DNA of 64,000 nt from an uncultured Luminiphilus sp. (GTDB lineage: Bacteria > Pseudomonadota > Gammaproteobacteria > Pseudomonadales > Halieaceae), in NCBI GenBank assembly GCA_943840615.1, contig CALSVI010000008.1:186001-250000 (forward strand). Reading direction: 5' to 3'. This document shows positions 10,470 to 20,939 of the stretch, one piece after another. Under the pieces are notes generated by a model. That model was not told where the DNA came from. It ran no database searches and saw nothing but the letters and a program-made list of their open reading frames with translations. The stretch's first letter is position 1. Each line of letters opens with the position of its first letter. Position numbers and translations under genes: made by a program.

Positions 10470-11729
10470 ATGCCTGATTTATCGCTGCAGGGGTGGCTGT
10501 CGCGCCTAGAGTCTCAGCATCCGGTTGAAATAGAGTTAGGTCTTGATCGCGTTGCCGAGGTTGCTCGCGTCATGGGTTTGCTCCGCGCGCCGCCGCCTAC
10601 GTTTACCGTTGCCGGGACGAATGGTAAGGGTAGCGTTGTCGCGGTGTTATCCGCCGCACTTCAAGGCGCCGGCCTGCGGGTCGGCTGCTATACCTCTCCT
10701 CATCTAATGTGTTTTAACGAGCGCATCTGTATTGATGGCGCTCAGGTCGATGATCAGGCCTTAATCGATGCCTTTGTGGCGATCGAGGGCGCGCGGGGTC
10801 CGGTCAGTCTGAGTTACTTTGAGGTGGCGACCTTGGCCGCGCTATGGCTTTTTCGGGAGCGCTCAGTCGACGTGCAGGTGCTAGAGGTTGGGCTCGGTGG
10901 GCGACTTGACGCCGTTAACATTCTTGATGCCGATGTCAGTGTGGTCACCAGCATTGGCCTCGACCATACGGATTGGTTGGGCAGCGACCGGAGCCAGATT
11001 GCAATCGAGAAGGCGGGTGTAGCCCGTCCGGGCCGGCCCTGCATCGTTGCCGACATCGACCCGCCGGACTCGCTACTCGCGGATCTTCATCAGCGTGCCG
11101 TCGATACGCGGCTGATTGGAAGGGATTGGCGTGTTGAGGAGGGCCGGCTGCACACCGCCTCTGGAGCGACCTATCGGATGCCGGATATCGATGGCCTACT
11201 GTCGGAAAATATTGCGGCGGCGTTACAGGCGCTGGAGGCCGGGCGGCAAATTGATCTCACGCAGGCCGTTATCGATAAACTGTCTGCGGTCAGGGTGCCA
11301 GGCCGACTCAGCCGTCGTGATGTGGGTCCTGTCGAGGTGATACTGGATGTCGCTCACAACGTTGAGTCCGTCTCTCGGCTAGTTCAGTTCATGGGCAGCC
11401 ATCCGGTTTCTGGGAGGACGTTTGCGGTGTTCGGAGTCATGGGAGACAAGCCTATCCGTGATATGCTCGCAGCCTGCATTGGTGCGTTTGATGAGTGGAA
11501 TCTTGTTGATCTGAGCCATGTGCCCAGAGCAATGCCAACGGCTGATCTTGCCCGTATGCTTCACCCGGAATCGGTCGTGGGTGATCATGGTCCTTTTAGC
11601 GATATCTGGGACTCGATAAAAATGCGAAGTCGTGCCGGAGACCGCGTTGTGGTGTTTGGTTCTTTCTTCTCTGTCGGCGAGGCACTCTCAGTGCTGGAGG
11701 CGGAATATCATAGCGGGGAGCGGGGGTAA
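10470..11729 (+). CDS. folC: bifunctional folylpolyglutamate / dihydrofolate synthase
   Basis: FolC adds glutamate to dihydropteroate and to folates. The ATG at 10470, just after the accD stop, is preferred over an earlier in-frame start that overlaps accD; it gives 419 residues. Mur-ligase family motifs are clear: P-loop VAGTNGKGSVVA (near residue 50), YTSPHLMCFNERI, and VGLGGRLDAVN. Later come SIGLDHTDWLG and a C-terminal LDVAHNVES. Length and order are standard. Confidence 0.96.
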   Translation: MPDLSLQGWLSRLESQHPVEIELGLDRVAEVARVMGLLRAPPPTFTVAGTNGKGSVVAVLSAALQGAGLRVGCYTSPHLMCFNERICIDGAQVDDQALIDAFVAIEGARGPVSLSYFEVATLAALWLFRERSVDVQVLEVGLGGRLDAVNILDADVSVVTSIGLDHTDWLGSDRSQIAIEKAGVARPGRPCIVADIDPPDSLLADLHQRAVDTRLIGRDWRVEEGRLHTASGATYRMPDIDGLLSENIAAALQALEAGRQIDLTQAVIDKLSAVRVPGRLSRRDVGPVEVILDVAHNVESVSRLVQFMGSHPVSGRTFAVFGVMGDKPIRDMLAACIGAFDEWNLVDLSHVPRAMPTADLARMLHPESVVGDHGPFSDIWDSIKMRSRAGDRVVVFGSFFSVGEALSVLEAEYHSGERG

Positions 11730-12338
11730 GTGGATCCGTTACTGAAACAGCGTCTGGTTGGAACGCTGGTGCTGGTGGCTCTGGGCGTTGTCTTCTGGCC
11801 TTTGATTTTTGTCACCCCCCAGGACCGAGACCCAGTGGTATTGCAGCCAATTGCCGGAAGGCCAGTCATTGATCAATCACCGATCGCTGAGCCCGAAAGT
11901 TATCAGGTGTCTGTGGCGGAAGCGCTTCCGGACGCGCCGACTGCGTCAGACGCTGCTCAGGGGGATGCCGATCTGGGTACGCGGACCGAAATCGACGCGC
12001 GCGAGCTTCGGTCTCTGCCTCCTGCAGATGCGGTGGCAGCGCCATCATCCAGAATCGCTCCGCCATCGGACGCATCGCTGATCGACGAACAGGGTGTCGC
12101 GGTATTCTGGGTGTTGCAGGTGGCGACCGTGGGTTCGGCTGACCGCGCTACCGAGATCGTCGACGGCCTCCGTGAGCGCGGTTATAAGGCGTTTTCGAAG
12201 CGCTACGTGCGGGTTGATGATGAGCTGTTTCGCGTCCAGGTGGGGCCCAACGCAGACCGCGACGTGTTGGCGCGAATCAAGTCAGAAGTCGATCAGGCGC
12301 TGCGCGTGGATTCCAAGATTCTAAGGTATGTTCAATAA
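11730..12338 (+). CDS. dedD: SPOR-domain cell-division protein (DedD-like)
   Basis: The 202-residue protein has the DedD layout: a short cytoplasmic end, a transmembrane segment near residues 8-27 (VGTLVLVALGVVFWPLIF), a low-complexity periplasmic linker, and a SPOR domain from about 125 to the end (VFWVLQVATVGSADRA). SPOR domains bind denuded septal glycan. The GTG start directly follows the folC TAA. The folC-dedD-cvpA-purF location supports the name, although SPOR proteins are divergent and DedD itself is not proven. Confidence 0.85.
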   Translation: MDPLLKQRLVGTLVLVALGVVFWPLIFVTPQDRDPVVLQPIAGRPVIDQSPIAEPESYQVSVAEALPDAPTASDAAQGDADLGTRTEIDARELRSLPPADAVAAPSSRIAPPSDASLIDEQGVAVFWVLQVATVGSADRATEIVDGLRERGYKAFSKRYVRVDDELFRVQVGPNADRDVLARIKSEVDQALRVDSKILRYVQ

Positions 12339-12909
12339 CATGGAAGATCTGCTAAATCAGATTGCGTCTGGAGCCGCTGACTTCAACCTGTTTGACTGGC
12401 TGATTCTGCTGATCTGGGTGGTATCTTCCGGTTACGGTGTTGTTCGCGGTTTCGCGCGTGAGGCGTTGTCCATTCTGGGGTGGGTTAGCGCTTTTTTGTT
12501 GGCCAATTTGCTCGCTGACCCCGTCGCTAACCTGGGGCGCAACCTAATCGATGAGCCCACCACCCGATACCTGCTTGGATGGGCGCTGACTTTTATCGCC
12601 GTATTACTGATGTTTGGCGTTATCGCCGCCTTTCTGTCGAAGCAAATGCGCCAGCCCGGCTTCAATGTTGGTAATCGCCTGCTGGGCGGTATTTTTGGCT
12701 TGCTCCGGGGGATGATCATCGTGGCTGCACTCAGTATTCTTCTCCGTGCGGTGCTGCCAGACGGCGATGAAGACTTACTCGATTCAGCCGTGTTGATGGA
12801 ACCCGCAGAATGGGTGGCAGAGTGGATCGGTGGCAATTTTGAGCGTGTGATGGAGTCCGAACCGACAGAGGCGGTGAAAGACACCATTAATTCAAGTGAC
12901 ATGTTGTAG
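12328..12909 (+). CDS. cvpA: CvpA family membrane protein
   Basis: The 193-residue protein has four predicted membrane segments (around 20-38, 44-60, 80-102 and 118-135). It shows the CvpA signature NLFDWLILLIWVVSSGYGVVRGFAREALSILGW only in part as quoted in short pieces: FDWLILLIW and GVVRGFAREAL. CvpA was named for colicin V export; recent work on the family points to envelope stress roles. It overlaps the end of the SPOR gene by 11 bases and lies just upstream of purF. A second possible ATG lies at 12340. Confidence 0.93.
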   Translation: MFNNMEDLLNQIASGAADFNLFDWLILLIWVVSSGYGVVRGFAREALSILGWVSAFLLANLLADPVANLGRNLIDEPTTRYLLGWALTFIAVLLMFGVIAAFLSKQMRQPGFNVGNRLLGGIFGLLRGMIIVAALSILLRAVLPDGDEDLLDSAVLMEPAEWVAEWIGGNFERVMESEPTEAVKDTINSSDML

Positions 12910-12924
12910 GGCTGGAGAGGCGAT

Positions 12925-14448
12925 ATGTGTGGACTGGTAGGGATGGTTGCGGAGCGAGATGTCGCAGCAGACATCTATGATGCGCTCACCATGCTGCAGC
13001 ATCGCGGTCAGGACGCGGCGGGCATCATGACCTGCTCCGATGGAAAATTGATGCAGCGCAAGGGTGAGGGTTTGGTTCGCGATGTGTTTCGGTCGAGCCA
13101 CATGTCGCAGTTACTGGGCCGTTTTGGTATTGGTCACGCGCGCTATCCGACTCAGGGGAGCTCGGGCACTGCGCTCGCCCAACCGTTCTACGTGAACTCG
13201 CCGTATGGCATCGCTTTGGCGCACAACGGCAATCTGACTAATTCAGCATTTTTGTCAGACGAGCTTTTTAAGTCTGACTTGCGGCACTTGAATACCGACT
13301 CGGACTCGGAGGTGTTGCTTAATGTTTTTGCTCACGAGCTTCATCGGCTCGGCAAATTACGGCCCGCGCCCAGAGATATCTTTGACGCCATCAGAGTGGT
13401 TCATAAGCGCTGCGAGGGGGGCTATGCAGCCGTGGCATTGATATCCGGGTTTGGGCTGGTCGCGTTTCGCGACCCCAACGGGATCCGGCCCCTGGTCGTT
13501 GGGCAACGCGCGGGCAAGGGCGGTGTCACGGAGTACATGGTGGCGTCAGAGAGCGTGGCGCTCGATGTGTTGGGTTACGAATTATTGGGTGATGTGCTTC
13601 CCGGCGAGGCGGTTTGTGTCACCCAAAGCGGTGAATTGCATCGCGAGCAGTGTGCTGATTCGCCAAAGCTTACCCCGTGTATCTTCGAGCATGTCTATTT
13701 CGCAAGGCCGGATTCACTGATGGACAGTATCTCGGTTTACAAGACACGGATGCGACAGGGTGCGGCGCTCGCCAAAAAGATTCTTCGTGAGCGGCCGGAG
13801 CACGATATCGATGTGGTGATTCCGATCCCCGATACCAGCCGGGTTGCCGGCCAGTCTATGGCTTATGAGCTGGGCGTTAAATTTCGCGAAGGATTTATGA
13901 AGAACCGCTATATCGGGCGGACTTTTATCATGCCCGGGCAGAGTGAGCGCAGGAAATCAGTCCGGCAGAAGCTCAACCCCGTGCCGCTGGAGTTTAAGGA
14001 TAAGACCGTGCTGCTGGTCGATGATTCGATCGTCCGTGGCACCACCTGCGATCAAATTATTCAGATGGCGCGCGAAGCGGGTGCCCGCCGGGTGTATTTT
14101 GCGTCTGCGGCACCCCCCGTGCGATTCCCTAACGTCTATGGTATTGACATGCCTGCCGCCAATGAACTCATTGCGCATGGCCGAACCGTTGACGAGGTGC
14201 GTGAAGAAATCGGCGCCGATTGGCTGGTCTATCAGGATTTGGATGATCTCATCGAGTGTTCCCGGGAGGGCAATCCAGACGTGGACGGGTTCGAGTCCTC
14301 GGTTTTTGACGGCCGCTATCTTACAGGCAACATTGATGATCAGTACCTGCAGGCCATTGAGGCAGCTCGCGCTGACGGTGCGAAGGGGCGGGGGCCTTAC
14401 CTTGGCGCCAGTGAGGGCGCCATTGTCGGCCTTCACAACGATACGTAG
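12925..14448 (+). CDS. purF: amidophosphoribosyltransferase
   Basis: PurF is the first committed step of purine synthesis, converting PRPP and glutamine to phosphoribosylamine. The N-terminal nucleophile Cys2 (MCGLVGMV) becomes residue 1 after Met removal. The glutaminase domain includes [12 protein letters not shown] and LAHNGNLTN. The PRTase domain has the PRPP loop [14 protein letters not shown] near 360-373. A ribosome site GGAGAGG lies just upstream. The 507-residue length matches E. coli. The stop is two bases from the metZ ATG. Confidence 0.98.
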   Translation: MCGLVGMVAERDVAADIYDALTMLQHRGQDAAGIMTCSDGKLMQRKGEGLVRDVFRSSHMSQLLGRFGIGHARYPTQGSSGTALAQPFYVNSPYGIALAHNGNLTNSAFLSDELFKSDLRHLNTDSDSEVLLNVFAHELHRLGKLRPAPRDIFDAIRVVHKRCEGGYAAVALISGFGLVAFRDPNGIRPLVVGQRAGKGGVTEYMVASESVALDVLGYELLGDVLPGEAVCVTQSGELHREQCADSPKLTPCIFEHVYFARPDSLMDSISVYKTRMRQGAALAKKILRERPEHDIDVVIPIPDTSRVAGQSMAYELGVKFREGFMKNRYIGRTFIMPGQSERRKSVRQKLNPVPLEFKDKTVLLVDDSIVRGTTCDQIIQMAREAGARRVYFASAAPPVRFPNVYGIDMPAANELIAHGRTVDEVREEIGADWLVYQDLDDLIECSREGNPDVDGFESSVFDGRYLTGNIDDQYLQAIEAARADGAKGRGPYLGASEGAIVGLHNDT

Positions 14449-14450
14449 CC

Positions 14451-15656
14451 ATGACGCAGGATGACGGTAAGTGGCTTGAGCAAGCCGGGCCGAGAACTCG
14501 TGCGGTCCGCGCAGGGATTCGCCGCACGGCCGAAGCAGAACACGCCGAGCCGATCTTTACGTCCTCGAGCTTCCTGTTTGAGACAGCCGAGGACGCAGCA
14601 GCTAAGTTCTCTGGCGATACGACGGGCAACGTGTATTCGCGATATACCAATCCCACCGTAAGAGGGTTTGAGGAGCGCCTCGCGGCACTCGAGCAGGGAG
14701 AGCTGGCCGTGGCAACGGCTTCCGGCATGGCCGCCATCATGGCGTTATGCCTGACACACCTGAAAGCCGGGGATCATGTTTTGTGTTCCCGAGATGTATT
14801 CGGCGCCACCGTGGGGTTATTTGAAAATACCCTCAAAAAATTTGGCGTGTCCGTGAGTTTTGTATCGTTGACCGAGATCGACGCCTGGCGGGATGCGGCG
14901 ACAGCAAATACCCGGTTACTGTTTCTTGAAACGCCGTCAAACCCAATGAACGCCATCGCCGATATCGCTGCGCTGGCCGAGCTCAGTCGCGATCTGGATG
15001 CGCTTCTGGCGGTGGACAACTGCTTTTGCTCGCCCGCATTACAGATGCCGTTGCTGCTAGGCGCTGACCTCGTGACGCATTCCGCAACCAAGTATTTAGA
15101 TGGTCAAGGTCGGGTGTTGGGCGGTGCGCTGGTAGGGCGAGAAGAGTTGATCGCACCGGTAGTCGCTTTTAATCGTTCGTGCGGCCCCACGATGAGCGCC
15201 TTCAACGCCTGGGTGATGCTCAAAGGGCTGGAGACGCTCGATCTCAGGATGCGGGCCCATTCTGACAATGCGCAGCGACTCGCTGAATGGTTGACGGAGC
15301 AGGCACCCGTTGAAGCGGTGCACTATTGTGGGTTGCCAGATCATCCGGGGCATGCGCTGGCGGGACGTCAGCAGCGAGGCTTTGGCGGGGTGCTGGCATT
15401 TGAACTTGCAGGAGGGCGAGAGGCGGCGTGGCGCTTTATTAACGCGACAGAGCTGATGTCTTTGACGGCCAATCTCGGTGACGCGAAAACAACGATTGTA
15501 CATCCTGCTTCCACGACGCACGGGCGCTTATCCGCGGATCAGCGGGACGCCGCGGGAATTTGCGAGGGTCTGATCCGCATCGCCGTCGGGCTTGAGGACC
15601 TGGAAGACATTCAGGCGGATTGTGATCGCGGTTTCACTGCGATTTTATCGCAGTAG
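14451..15656 (+). CDS. metZ: O-succinylhomoserine sulfhydrylase
   Basis: MetZ makes homocysteine directly from O-succinylhomoserine and sulfide, bypassing cystathionine. The 401-residue protein belongs to the Cys/Met PLP family: the PLP lysine lies in THSATKYLDGQGR, with YSRYTNPTVRGFE and LETPSNPMN also present. Placement directly behind purF is the Pseudomonas arrangement, which favours MetZ over MetB or MetC. The substrate (succinyl versus acetyl) is inferred from that context. Confidence 0.93.
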   Translation: MTQDDGKWLEQAGPRTRAVRAGIRRTAEAEHAEPIFTSSSFLFETAEDAAAKFSGDTTGNVYSRYTNPTVRGFEERLAALEQGELAVATASGMAAIMALCLTHLKAGDHVLCSRDVFGATVGLFENTLKKFGVSVSFVSLTEIDAWRDAATANTRLLFLETPSNPMNAIADIAALAELSRDLDALLAVDNCFCSPALQMPLLLGADLVTHSATKYLDGQGRVLGGALVGREELIAPVVAFNRSCGPTMSAFNAWVMLKGLETLDLRMRAHSDNAQRLAEWLTEQAPVEAVHYCGLPDHPGHALAGRQQRGFGGVLAFELAGGREAAWRFINATELMSLTANLGDAKTTIVHPASTTHGRLSADQRDAAGICEGLIRIAVGLEDLEDIQADCDRGFTAILSQ

Positions 15657-15786
15657 CCCTCGCCGGCTTTGCTAACGGGTTAGCGCTCGATGGCAATCGA
15701 GCTGTTGAACGCCCCTAACGGAGGTTAACGCGCCCGACGAGCGTCAGAAGAGCGCGTGCTGAGTGTCCGATGTTTGAGTCCGATGC
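15657..15786. other. convergent metZ-acnB gap with two back-to-back hairpins
   Basis: Two perfect hairpins abut here: 15671-15684 (GCTAA, loop CGGG, TTAGC) and 15685-15702 (GCTCGAT, loop GGCA, ATCGAGC). Neither is followed by a T-tract on either strand, so they are not classic intrinsic terminators. They may still separate the two convergent transcripts. Nothing coding was seen. Confidence 0.5.
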
Positions 15787-18403
15787 TTAGGCGACCTGAT
15801 CGATGATGGTTGCAGCGATGCGTTTTCCATCGGCCGCCAGCTTTTGGAAAGCGACCACCTGATCGAAATTCATATAGCGGTAGATGTCATCTGCCATCGA
15901 GTCGATCTTGCTCGCGTACTCCAGATACTCTTCCGGGGTGGGAAGCTTGCCAAGCAGTGCCCCCACCGCGGCGAGTTCAGCGGAGGTGAGATAGACGTTC
16001 GCGCCTTCACCGAGCCGATTGGGAAAGTTCCGCGTTGAGGTCGACAGTACCGTCGACTTCGGGGCGACTCTGGCCTGATTGCCCATGCACAGTGAGCATC
16101 CGGGCATCTCGGTCCGCGCGCCGGCTCGTCCGAAAATGGCGTAGTAGCCTTCTTCCATCAGCTGATGCTCGTCCATTCGAGTCGGAGGGCAGATCCACAT
16201 CCGGGTGCTGACCGGTGCCCCATGCGCCTCCAGCAGCTCTCCCGCCGCTCGGAAATGCCCAATATTGGTCATGCAGCTTCCTATAAACACCTCGTCGACC
16301 TGGTCTCCCTGTACCTCCGAGAGCAGACGAGCGTCGTCGGGATCATTGGGGGCGCAGACAATCGGCTGGTTGATGTCGGCCAGGTCGATTTCAATGACCG
16401 CGGCATACTCGGCATCTGGGTCGGCCCCCAGTAGCTCGGGTTTGGCCAGCCAGGCCTCCATGTTTCTCACCCGACGCTCCAGTGTCCGAGCGTCCCCGTA
16501 GCCTTCGGCGATCATGGCGCGTAGCAGCACGATATTCGATCTCAGATACTCCGCGATCGTATCCTCGCCCAGCTTGATGGTGCACCCGGCTGCAGAGCGT
16601 TCCGCCGAGGCATCCGACAGCTCAAAGGCTTGCTCGACGGTGAGTGTAGTCTAAACCCTCGATCTCAAGAATCCGCCCTGAGAATATGTTTTTCTTGCCT
16701 TTTTTCTCAACCGTCAGCAGGCCTTGCTGGATGGCGTAGTAGGGAATCGCGTGGACGAGGTCGCGTAGCGTCACGCCCAGCTGCAGCTCGCCTTTGAAGC
16801 GGACGAGCACCGACTCGGGCATGTCCAGCGGCATCACGCCAGTGGCGGCCGCGAAGGCGACCAGTCCGGAGCCCGCAGGAAAGGAGATGCCCATCGGAAA
16901 GCGGGTATGAGAGTCGCCGCCCGTGCCGACCGTATCGGGCAGGAGCATGCGGTTTAGCCAGCTGTGGATAATGCCGTCTCCCGGCCTTAATGACACGCCG
17001 CCCCGGGTCATGATGAAGTCGGGCAAAGTGTGCTGGGTGTCGATATCGACGGGTTTCGGGTACGCCGCGGTATGGCAAAAGGACTGCATTGTCAGGTCAG
17101 CAGAGAAGCCGAGGCAGGCGAGGTCTTGTAGCTCATCCCGCGTCATGGGCCCCGTCGTGTCCTGCGAACCCACGGTGGTCATGCGCGGCTCGCAGTATGT
17201 GCCCGGGCGGATGCCCTCAACCCCGCAGGCCCGCCCCACCATTTTCTGTGCCAAAGAGAAGCCTTTGTCCGATTCTTCGGGTTGCTCCGGTTTTCTGAAC
17301 AGGTCGCTCTCCCCGAGGCCAAGCGCCTCGCGCGCCTTGGCGGTCAGCCCGCGACCGACGATCAGGTTGATGCGTCCCTCCGGCCCGGACTTCATCAAGC
17401 AGCACCTCTGAGCGCAGCGAGAATTCAGACAGAATGTCGCCTGACTCGGAGAGGATCTTGCCGTCATAAGGCCGGATCTCGATGACATCGCCCATGCCCA
17501 GTGCATCCACCGGCGCCTCAAACACCAGCGCTCCCGCATCTTCCATCGTGTTGTAAAAAATCGGGAGCGACCTTGCCGCCGATGCACACGCCTCCCGCCC
17601 GTTTGTTAGGGATCCCCGGGCGTATCGTCTCCGAAGTACCAAAGCACGGAATTGGTGGCTGACTTCCTCGAGGAGCCTGTGCCTACTACGTCCCCTACAA
17701 AAGCGACGGGCAGGCCCTTCTCCTTGATGGACTCAATGTGCTTAAGCGGGCCAACCGTGCCGGGTTCGTCGGGCGTGATCCCGTCGCGCGCCATCTTGAA
17801 CATGGCCAGCGCATGCAGCGGAATATCGGGCCTAGACCAGGCGTCGGGGGCAGGGGAGAGGTCGTCGGTGTTGGTCTCCCCCGTCACCTTGAACACCACC
17901 ATTTTCAGTGATTCGGGGACCTCGCTCCGATCCGTAAACCACTCACCCGCAGCCCAGCTTTCCAGTACGGCCTGCGCGTTGGCTGATCCGTTTTTGGCGC
18001 GTTCCGCCACATCGTGAAAGGCATCAAAGACCAGCAGTGTTTTTTTCAGTTCCCGAGCGGCGCTCACGCCCAGCGTCGGGTCGTCGAGCAGTCCGACCAG
18101 TGTCGTGATGTTATACCCGCCGTGCATGTCGCCCAGAAGCTGAATCGCGTGTTCCCGGTCAATCAGCTCGCAAGGCGTCTCCCCTGTGGCCAGCGCCGAC
18201 AGAAATCCGGCTTTCACGTACGCCGCTTCGTCTACGCCCGGCGGCACCCGTTCCGTCAGTAACTCAACCAGATAGGCTTCTTCGCCCGCCGGTGGGTCAT
18301 TCAGCAGCTCCAGCAGATCGGCCACCTGCGCTGGAGACAACGGCGTTGGGGGAATATTGTGAGCGGCGCGCTCGGCGACGTGTTGGCGGTAAGCTTCCAG
18401 CAT
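15787..18403 (-). CDS. acnB: aconitate hydratase B, interrupted by four single-base insertions
   Basis: AcnB interconverts citrate and isocitrate in the TCA cycle. Read across frames, the whole protein is present from [14 protein letters not shown] (ATG at 18403, ribosome site AAGGAAA) to the end at 15787. The [4Fe-4S] ligands are in GSCMTN and [10 protein letters not shown]. The frame is broken at about 17614-17617 (extra G in a G run), 17555-17564, 17374-17377 and 16641-16652; each site needs removal of one base. The corrected length of 2613 bases gives 870 residues, against 865 in E. coli. Conservation on both sides of every break argues for sequence errors rather than a decayed gene, but a pseudogene cannot be excluded from this window alone. 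Confidence 0.9.
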
Positions 18404-18569
18404 TGACAGGTTTCCTTTTCCAGCCGCAATTAGGGCGCGCGGATTATAGCTCGGCCGCACTGTGCCCGTTAGCCCCGAATTGAATATCCCTCATTCATTG
18501 CGCCGATACCCGCCGTCCTCGAGCCTGAGATCAAGAAACTGCTAAACTGACGCCCTCCCGGGAGGTAAC

Positions 18570-19059
18570 GTGTCCAATCTCAATCCTGTTCGAACCCCTT
18601 GCATCGGTGTCTGCTCGACCGGTATCGGCGATGCGGTCTGTCGTGGCTGTAAGCGGTTCACCCACGAGGTGATCGACTGGAACGGGTATTCGCAGGCCCA
18701 GAAGCAGGCTATCGATGCCCGCCTTGATCGCTTCCTGGCAATGTGTGTCGGCAACAAGCTGCGCATCGTCGACCAAAAGCTCCTGGATTGGCAGTTATCG
18801 GTCCAGAAGATCCGTCATCAGCCGCATCACGACCCGTATTGCCACTTGTTCGCCTCTGCTCAAGGCGGGCGCGAATCAAATTGGCGCTCCCGAACAATAT
18901 GGATTCGAAGTTCTACCAAGCTGTCGGGGGCTCACACTGGCGGCCCTGCGAGATCAGATCGACGAAGAATTTTGGGTGCTCTCCACGGCGCACTTCGACC
19001 GCTACATTGCTACGGCTGACCTGTTTGCTGACGAGGCGGTTCAGGGTGCGCCCCGGTGA
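18570..19059 (+). CDS. DUF1289 family protein, one frameshift
   Basis: The N-terminal part encodes the DUF1289 zinc-ribbon-like motif (TPCIGVCST...CRGCKRF) with four cysteines. About 60 more residues follow, then the frame breaks near 18860-18866, and the same protein continues one base on (ALRDQIDEEFWVLSTAHFDRYIA). Removing one base gives 162 residues. The GTG start has a strong GGGAGGTAA site. Its TGA overlaps the miaE GTG by four bases, so the two are translationally coupled. The molecular role of DUF1289 proteins is unknown. Confidence 0.75.
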
Positions 19060-19699
19060 GTGTGCCTGCCGCGCTATTGAGAGATATCGAGGCATTTTTG
19101 CCTTGCGCAACACCCGACGCTTGGGTGGTCACGGCGAGGCGGCCGGATCAGCAAGCGATTTTGCTGATAGACCACGCGAATTGCGAAAAAAAAGCAGCTG
19201 CGACGGCGTTGGCGTTGATGCATCGCTATACGGGGAATACCGTTTTGCTGAACAAAATGTCCCGCTTGGCGCGCGAAGAGCTTCGTCACTTTGAGCAAGT
19301 GGTCAAGCTGATGACGCGTCGCGACATTTGCTATCGGTCTATCAGTGCATCGCGCTACGCTCAGGGTCTGCACAAGGGGGTGCGACGTCAGGAGCCCGGT
19401 CGGCTGATTGACACGCTCATTGTCGGCGCCTTAATCGAAGCGCGCTCCTGCGAGCGTTTCGCGCGACTCGCCCCCGAGCTTGACGATGAGCTCGGCGAGT
19501 TCTATCGGTCTCTGCTGAAGAGTGAGGCGCGACACTTCGGTGACTACCTGAGATTGGCTGAGGGGCTTGTAGCGATAGGCGGCACTTGGCGGATCGGCTG
19601 GATCATTTTCGTCTGCTTGAAGCCGATTTAGTGCAAGGCGTTGCGATACGGAGTTTCGGTTCCATAGCGGCCCTGTCTCAGAGCGCTATGGGCCGATAG
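19056..19699 (+). CDS. miaE: tRNA 2-methylthio-N6-isopentenyladenosine hydroxylase, C terminus frameshifted
   Basis: MiaE is a diiron oxygenase that hydroxylates ms2i6A37 in tRNA. Ligand motifs are visible: CEKKAA (first Glu), REELRHFEQV (Glu-x2-His), EARSCERF and SEARHFGDY (Glu-x2-His). The visible frame stops at 19631. The expected C-terminal helix (ADRLDHFRLLEADLVQGVAIR) continues in another frame from about 19590, so one base is missing near 19575-19591. A further missing base near 19655 would restore the usual RFHSG ending. The true end is therefore uncertain (about 19670-19699). Coupled to the DUF1289 gene. Confidence 0.85.
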
Positions 19700-20408
19700 C
19701 AAACGACTCCAGCGTGAGCGTCGTTTCTCGCTCTCTGAGTAGCCATCCCTGCTGCGCTGTCCAGTCTCCGAGCACAACGCGTTCCCCTGTCATCTGTCTC
19801 GTGGCGCGCCGGGCGATGGGTGTGGCCGTGGATCATGCGCGCCACCCCGGCAGCCTCCATGGCCGTCGCCACCGCCTGCGCATTAACGTCCATGATGTCT
19901 TCGGGCTTGTTGCTTGCCGCGTCAATGCTCATCGATCGTAATTGCCTGGCGAGCTCGCGACGCTCCTGCAGGGGCTTGCTCATCATCTCGGCATCTGCCA
20001 CTCAGCTGAGTGGACGAGGGTCCGGAACTGCTGATAGTCAACGTCGTCCGTGCACAGCGTATCGCCGTGGAGGAGTAAGGTCGGTTGGCCGGCGACTTCC
20101 AGGACGGTTTCGTCTTGCAGCAGCGTCCCGCCAATGTCGCCGGCAAATTGTTCGCCCAGCATGAAGTCTCGGTTGCCTCTCGGGCAATCAGTAACTGCAA
20201 CGCCATCATCGGCTAGCGCTTGCAGGCGTGTTTTGATGCGGTCAGCCAGCGGGGCATCATCATCATCGCCGACCCAGGCTTCAAAAAAATCGCCGAGGAT
20301 CACCAGCGAATCGAAGCCCGCTTCCCGTTGCAGTAGCGCAGCGAGTGCCGCCTCAATCTCAGGGGTGTCTTCGCTGAGGTGCAGATCGCTTATGAACAGT
20401 CGGTGCAC
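19686..20408 (-). CDS. lpxH: UDP-2,3-diacylglucosamine diphosphatase, two frameshifts
   Basis: LpxH hydrolyses UDP-diacylglucosamine to lipid X in lipid A synthesis. The calcineurin-like metal motifs are intact but lie in different frames: LFISDLHLSE, ILGDFFEAWVGDD, RGNRDFMLG, LLHGDTLCTDD, then IMDVN and IHGHTHRPARHE. Frames change near 19990-20000 (one base missing) and near 19783-19790 (one extra). Corrected, it is 240 residues, equal to E. coli, ending in ESFAIGP with TAG at 19686-19688. The GTG start at 20408 lies 12 bases from the ppiB stop. It converges on miaE. Confidence 0.88.
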
Positions 20409-20419
20409 CAGTGGAATCC

Positions 20420-20931
20420 CTACTCGCCGACGACAGTCACGCTCTCAATGATGATCGGCTCAAGCGGGACATCCTGATGCCCGGCCTGATTGCCAGTCTG
20501 GAACGCCGCGGATCTTGTCGAGCACCTCTTCGCCTTCGGTGACTTTGCCGAATACCGCGTAACCCCAGCCCTGCATATTTTCGCCAGTGTGGTTCAGGAA
20601 ATCGTTTTCCGACACGTTGATAAAAAACTGTGCCGTCGCGGAATGGGGGTCTTGTGTGCGCGCCATAGCGATCGTGCCACGCGCATTTTTAAGCCCGTTG
20701 TTGGCTTCGTTTTCAATGGGTGCCTGAGTGCTCTTCTTGCTCCATGTCCGTTGTAAAGCCGCCGCCTTGAATCATGAAGTTGTCGATCACGCGATGAAAT
20801 ATGGTGCCGTCATAGTGGCCGTTAGTAACATAAGACAGAAAATTCTCGACGGTCTTGGGAGCCTTATCTGTATCGAGTTCGAGTGTCATGGGGCCAACGG
20901 TGGTGTTCATCAGGATGTGCGCAGCTGACAT
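20420..20931 (-). CDS. ppiB: cytoplasmic-type peptidyl-prolyl cis-trans isomerase, two frameshifts
   Basis: This is a cyclophilin, catalysing proline isomerisation in protein folding. Core motifs are [32 protein letters not shown] and [10 protein letters not shown]. One extra base near 20736-20742 and another near 20494-20500 break the frame; removing both gives 169 residues (E. coli 164), ending at TAG 20420-20422. The start is the ATG at 20931. No signal peptide is present, so PpiB rather than PpiA is likely. It is followed by lpxH on the same strand and is divergent from glnS. Confidence 0.88.
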
Positions 20932-20939
20932 GGATACCT

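Noticed and set aside
15787-18403. Programmed ribosomal frameshifting in acnB
   Set aside because: Four separate sites without a common slippery motif, and seven other neighbouring genes broken the same way; sequence error is the simpler explanation.
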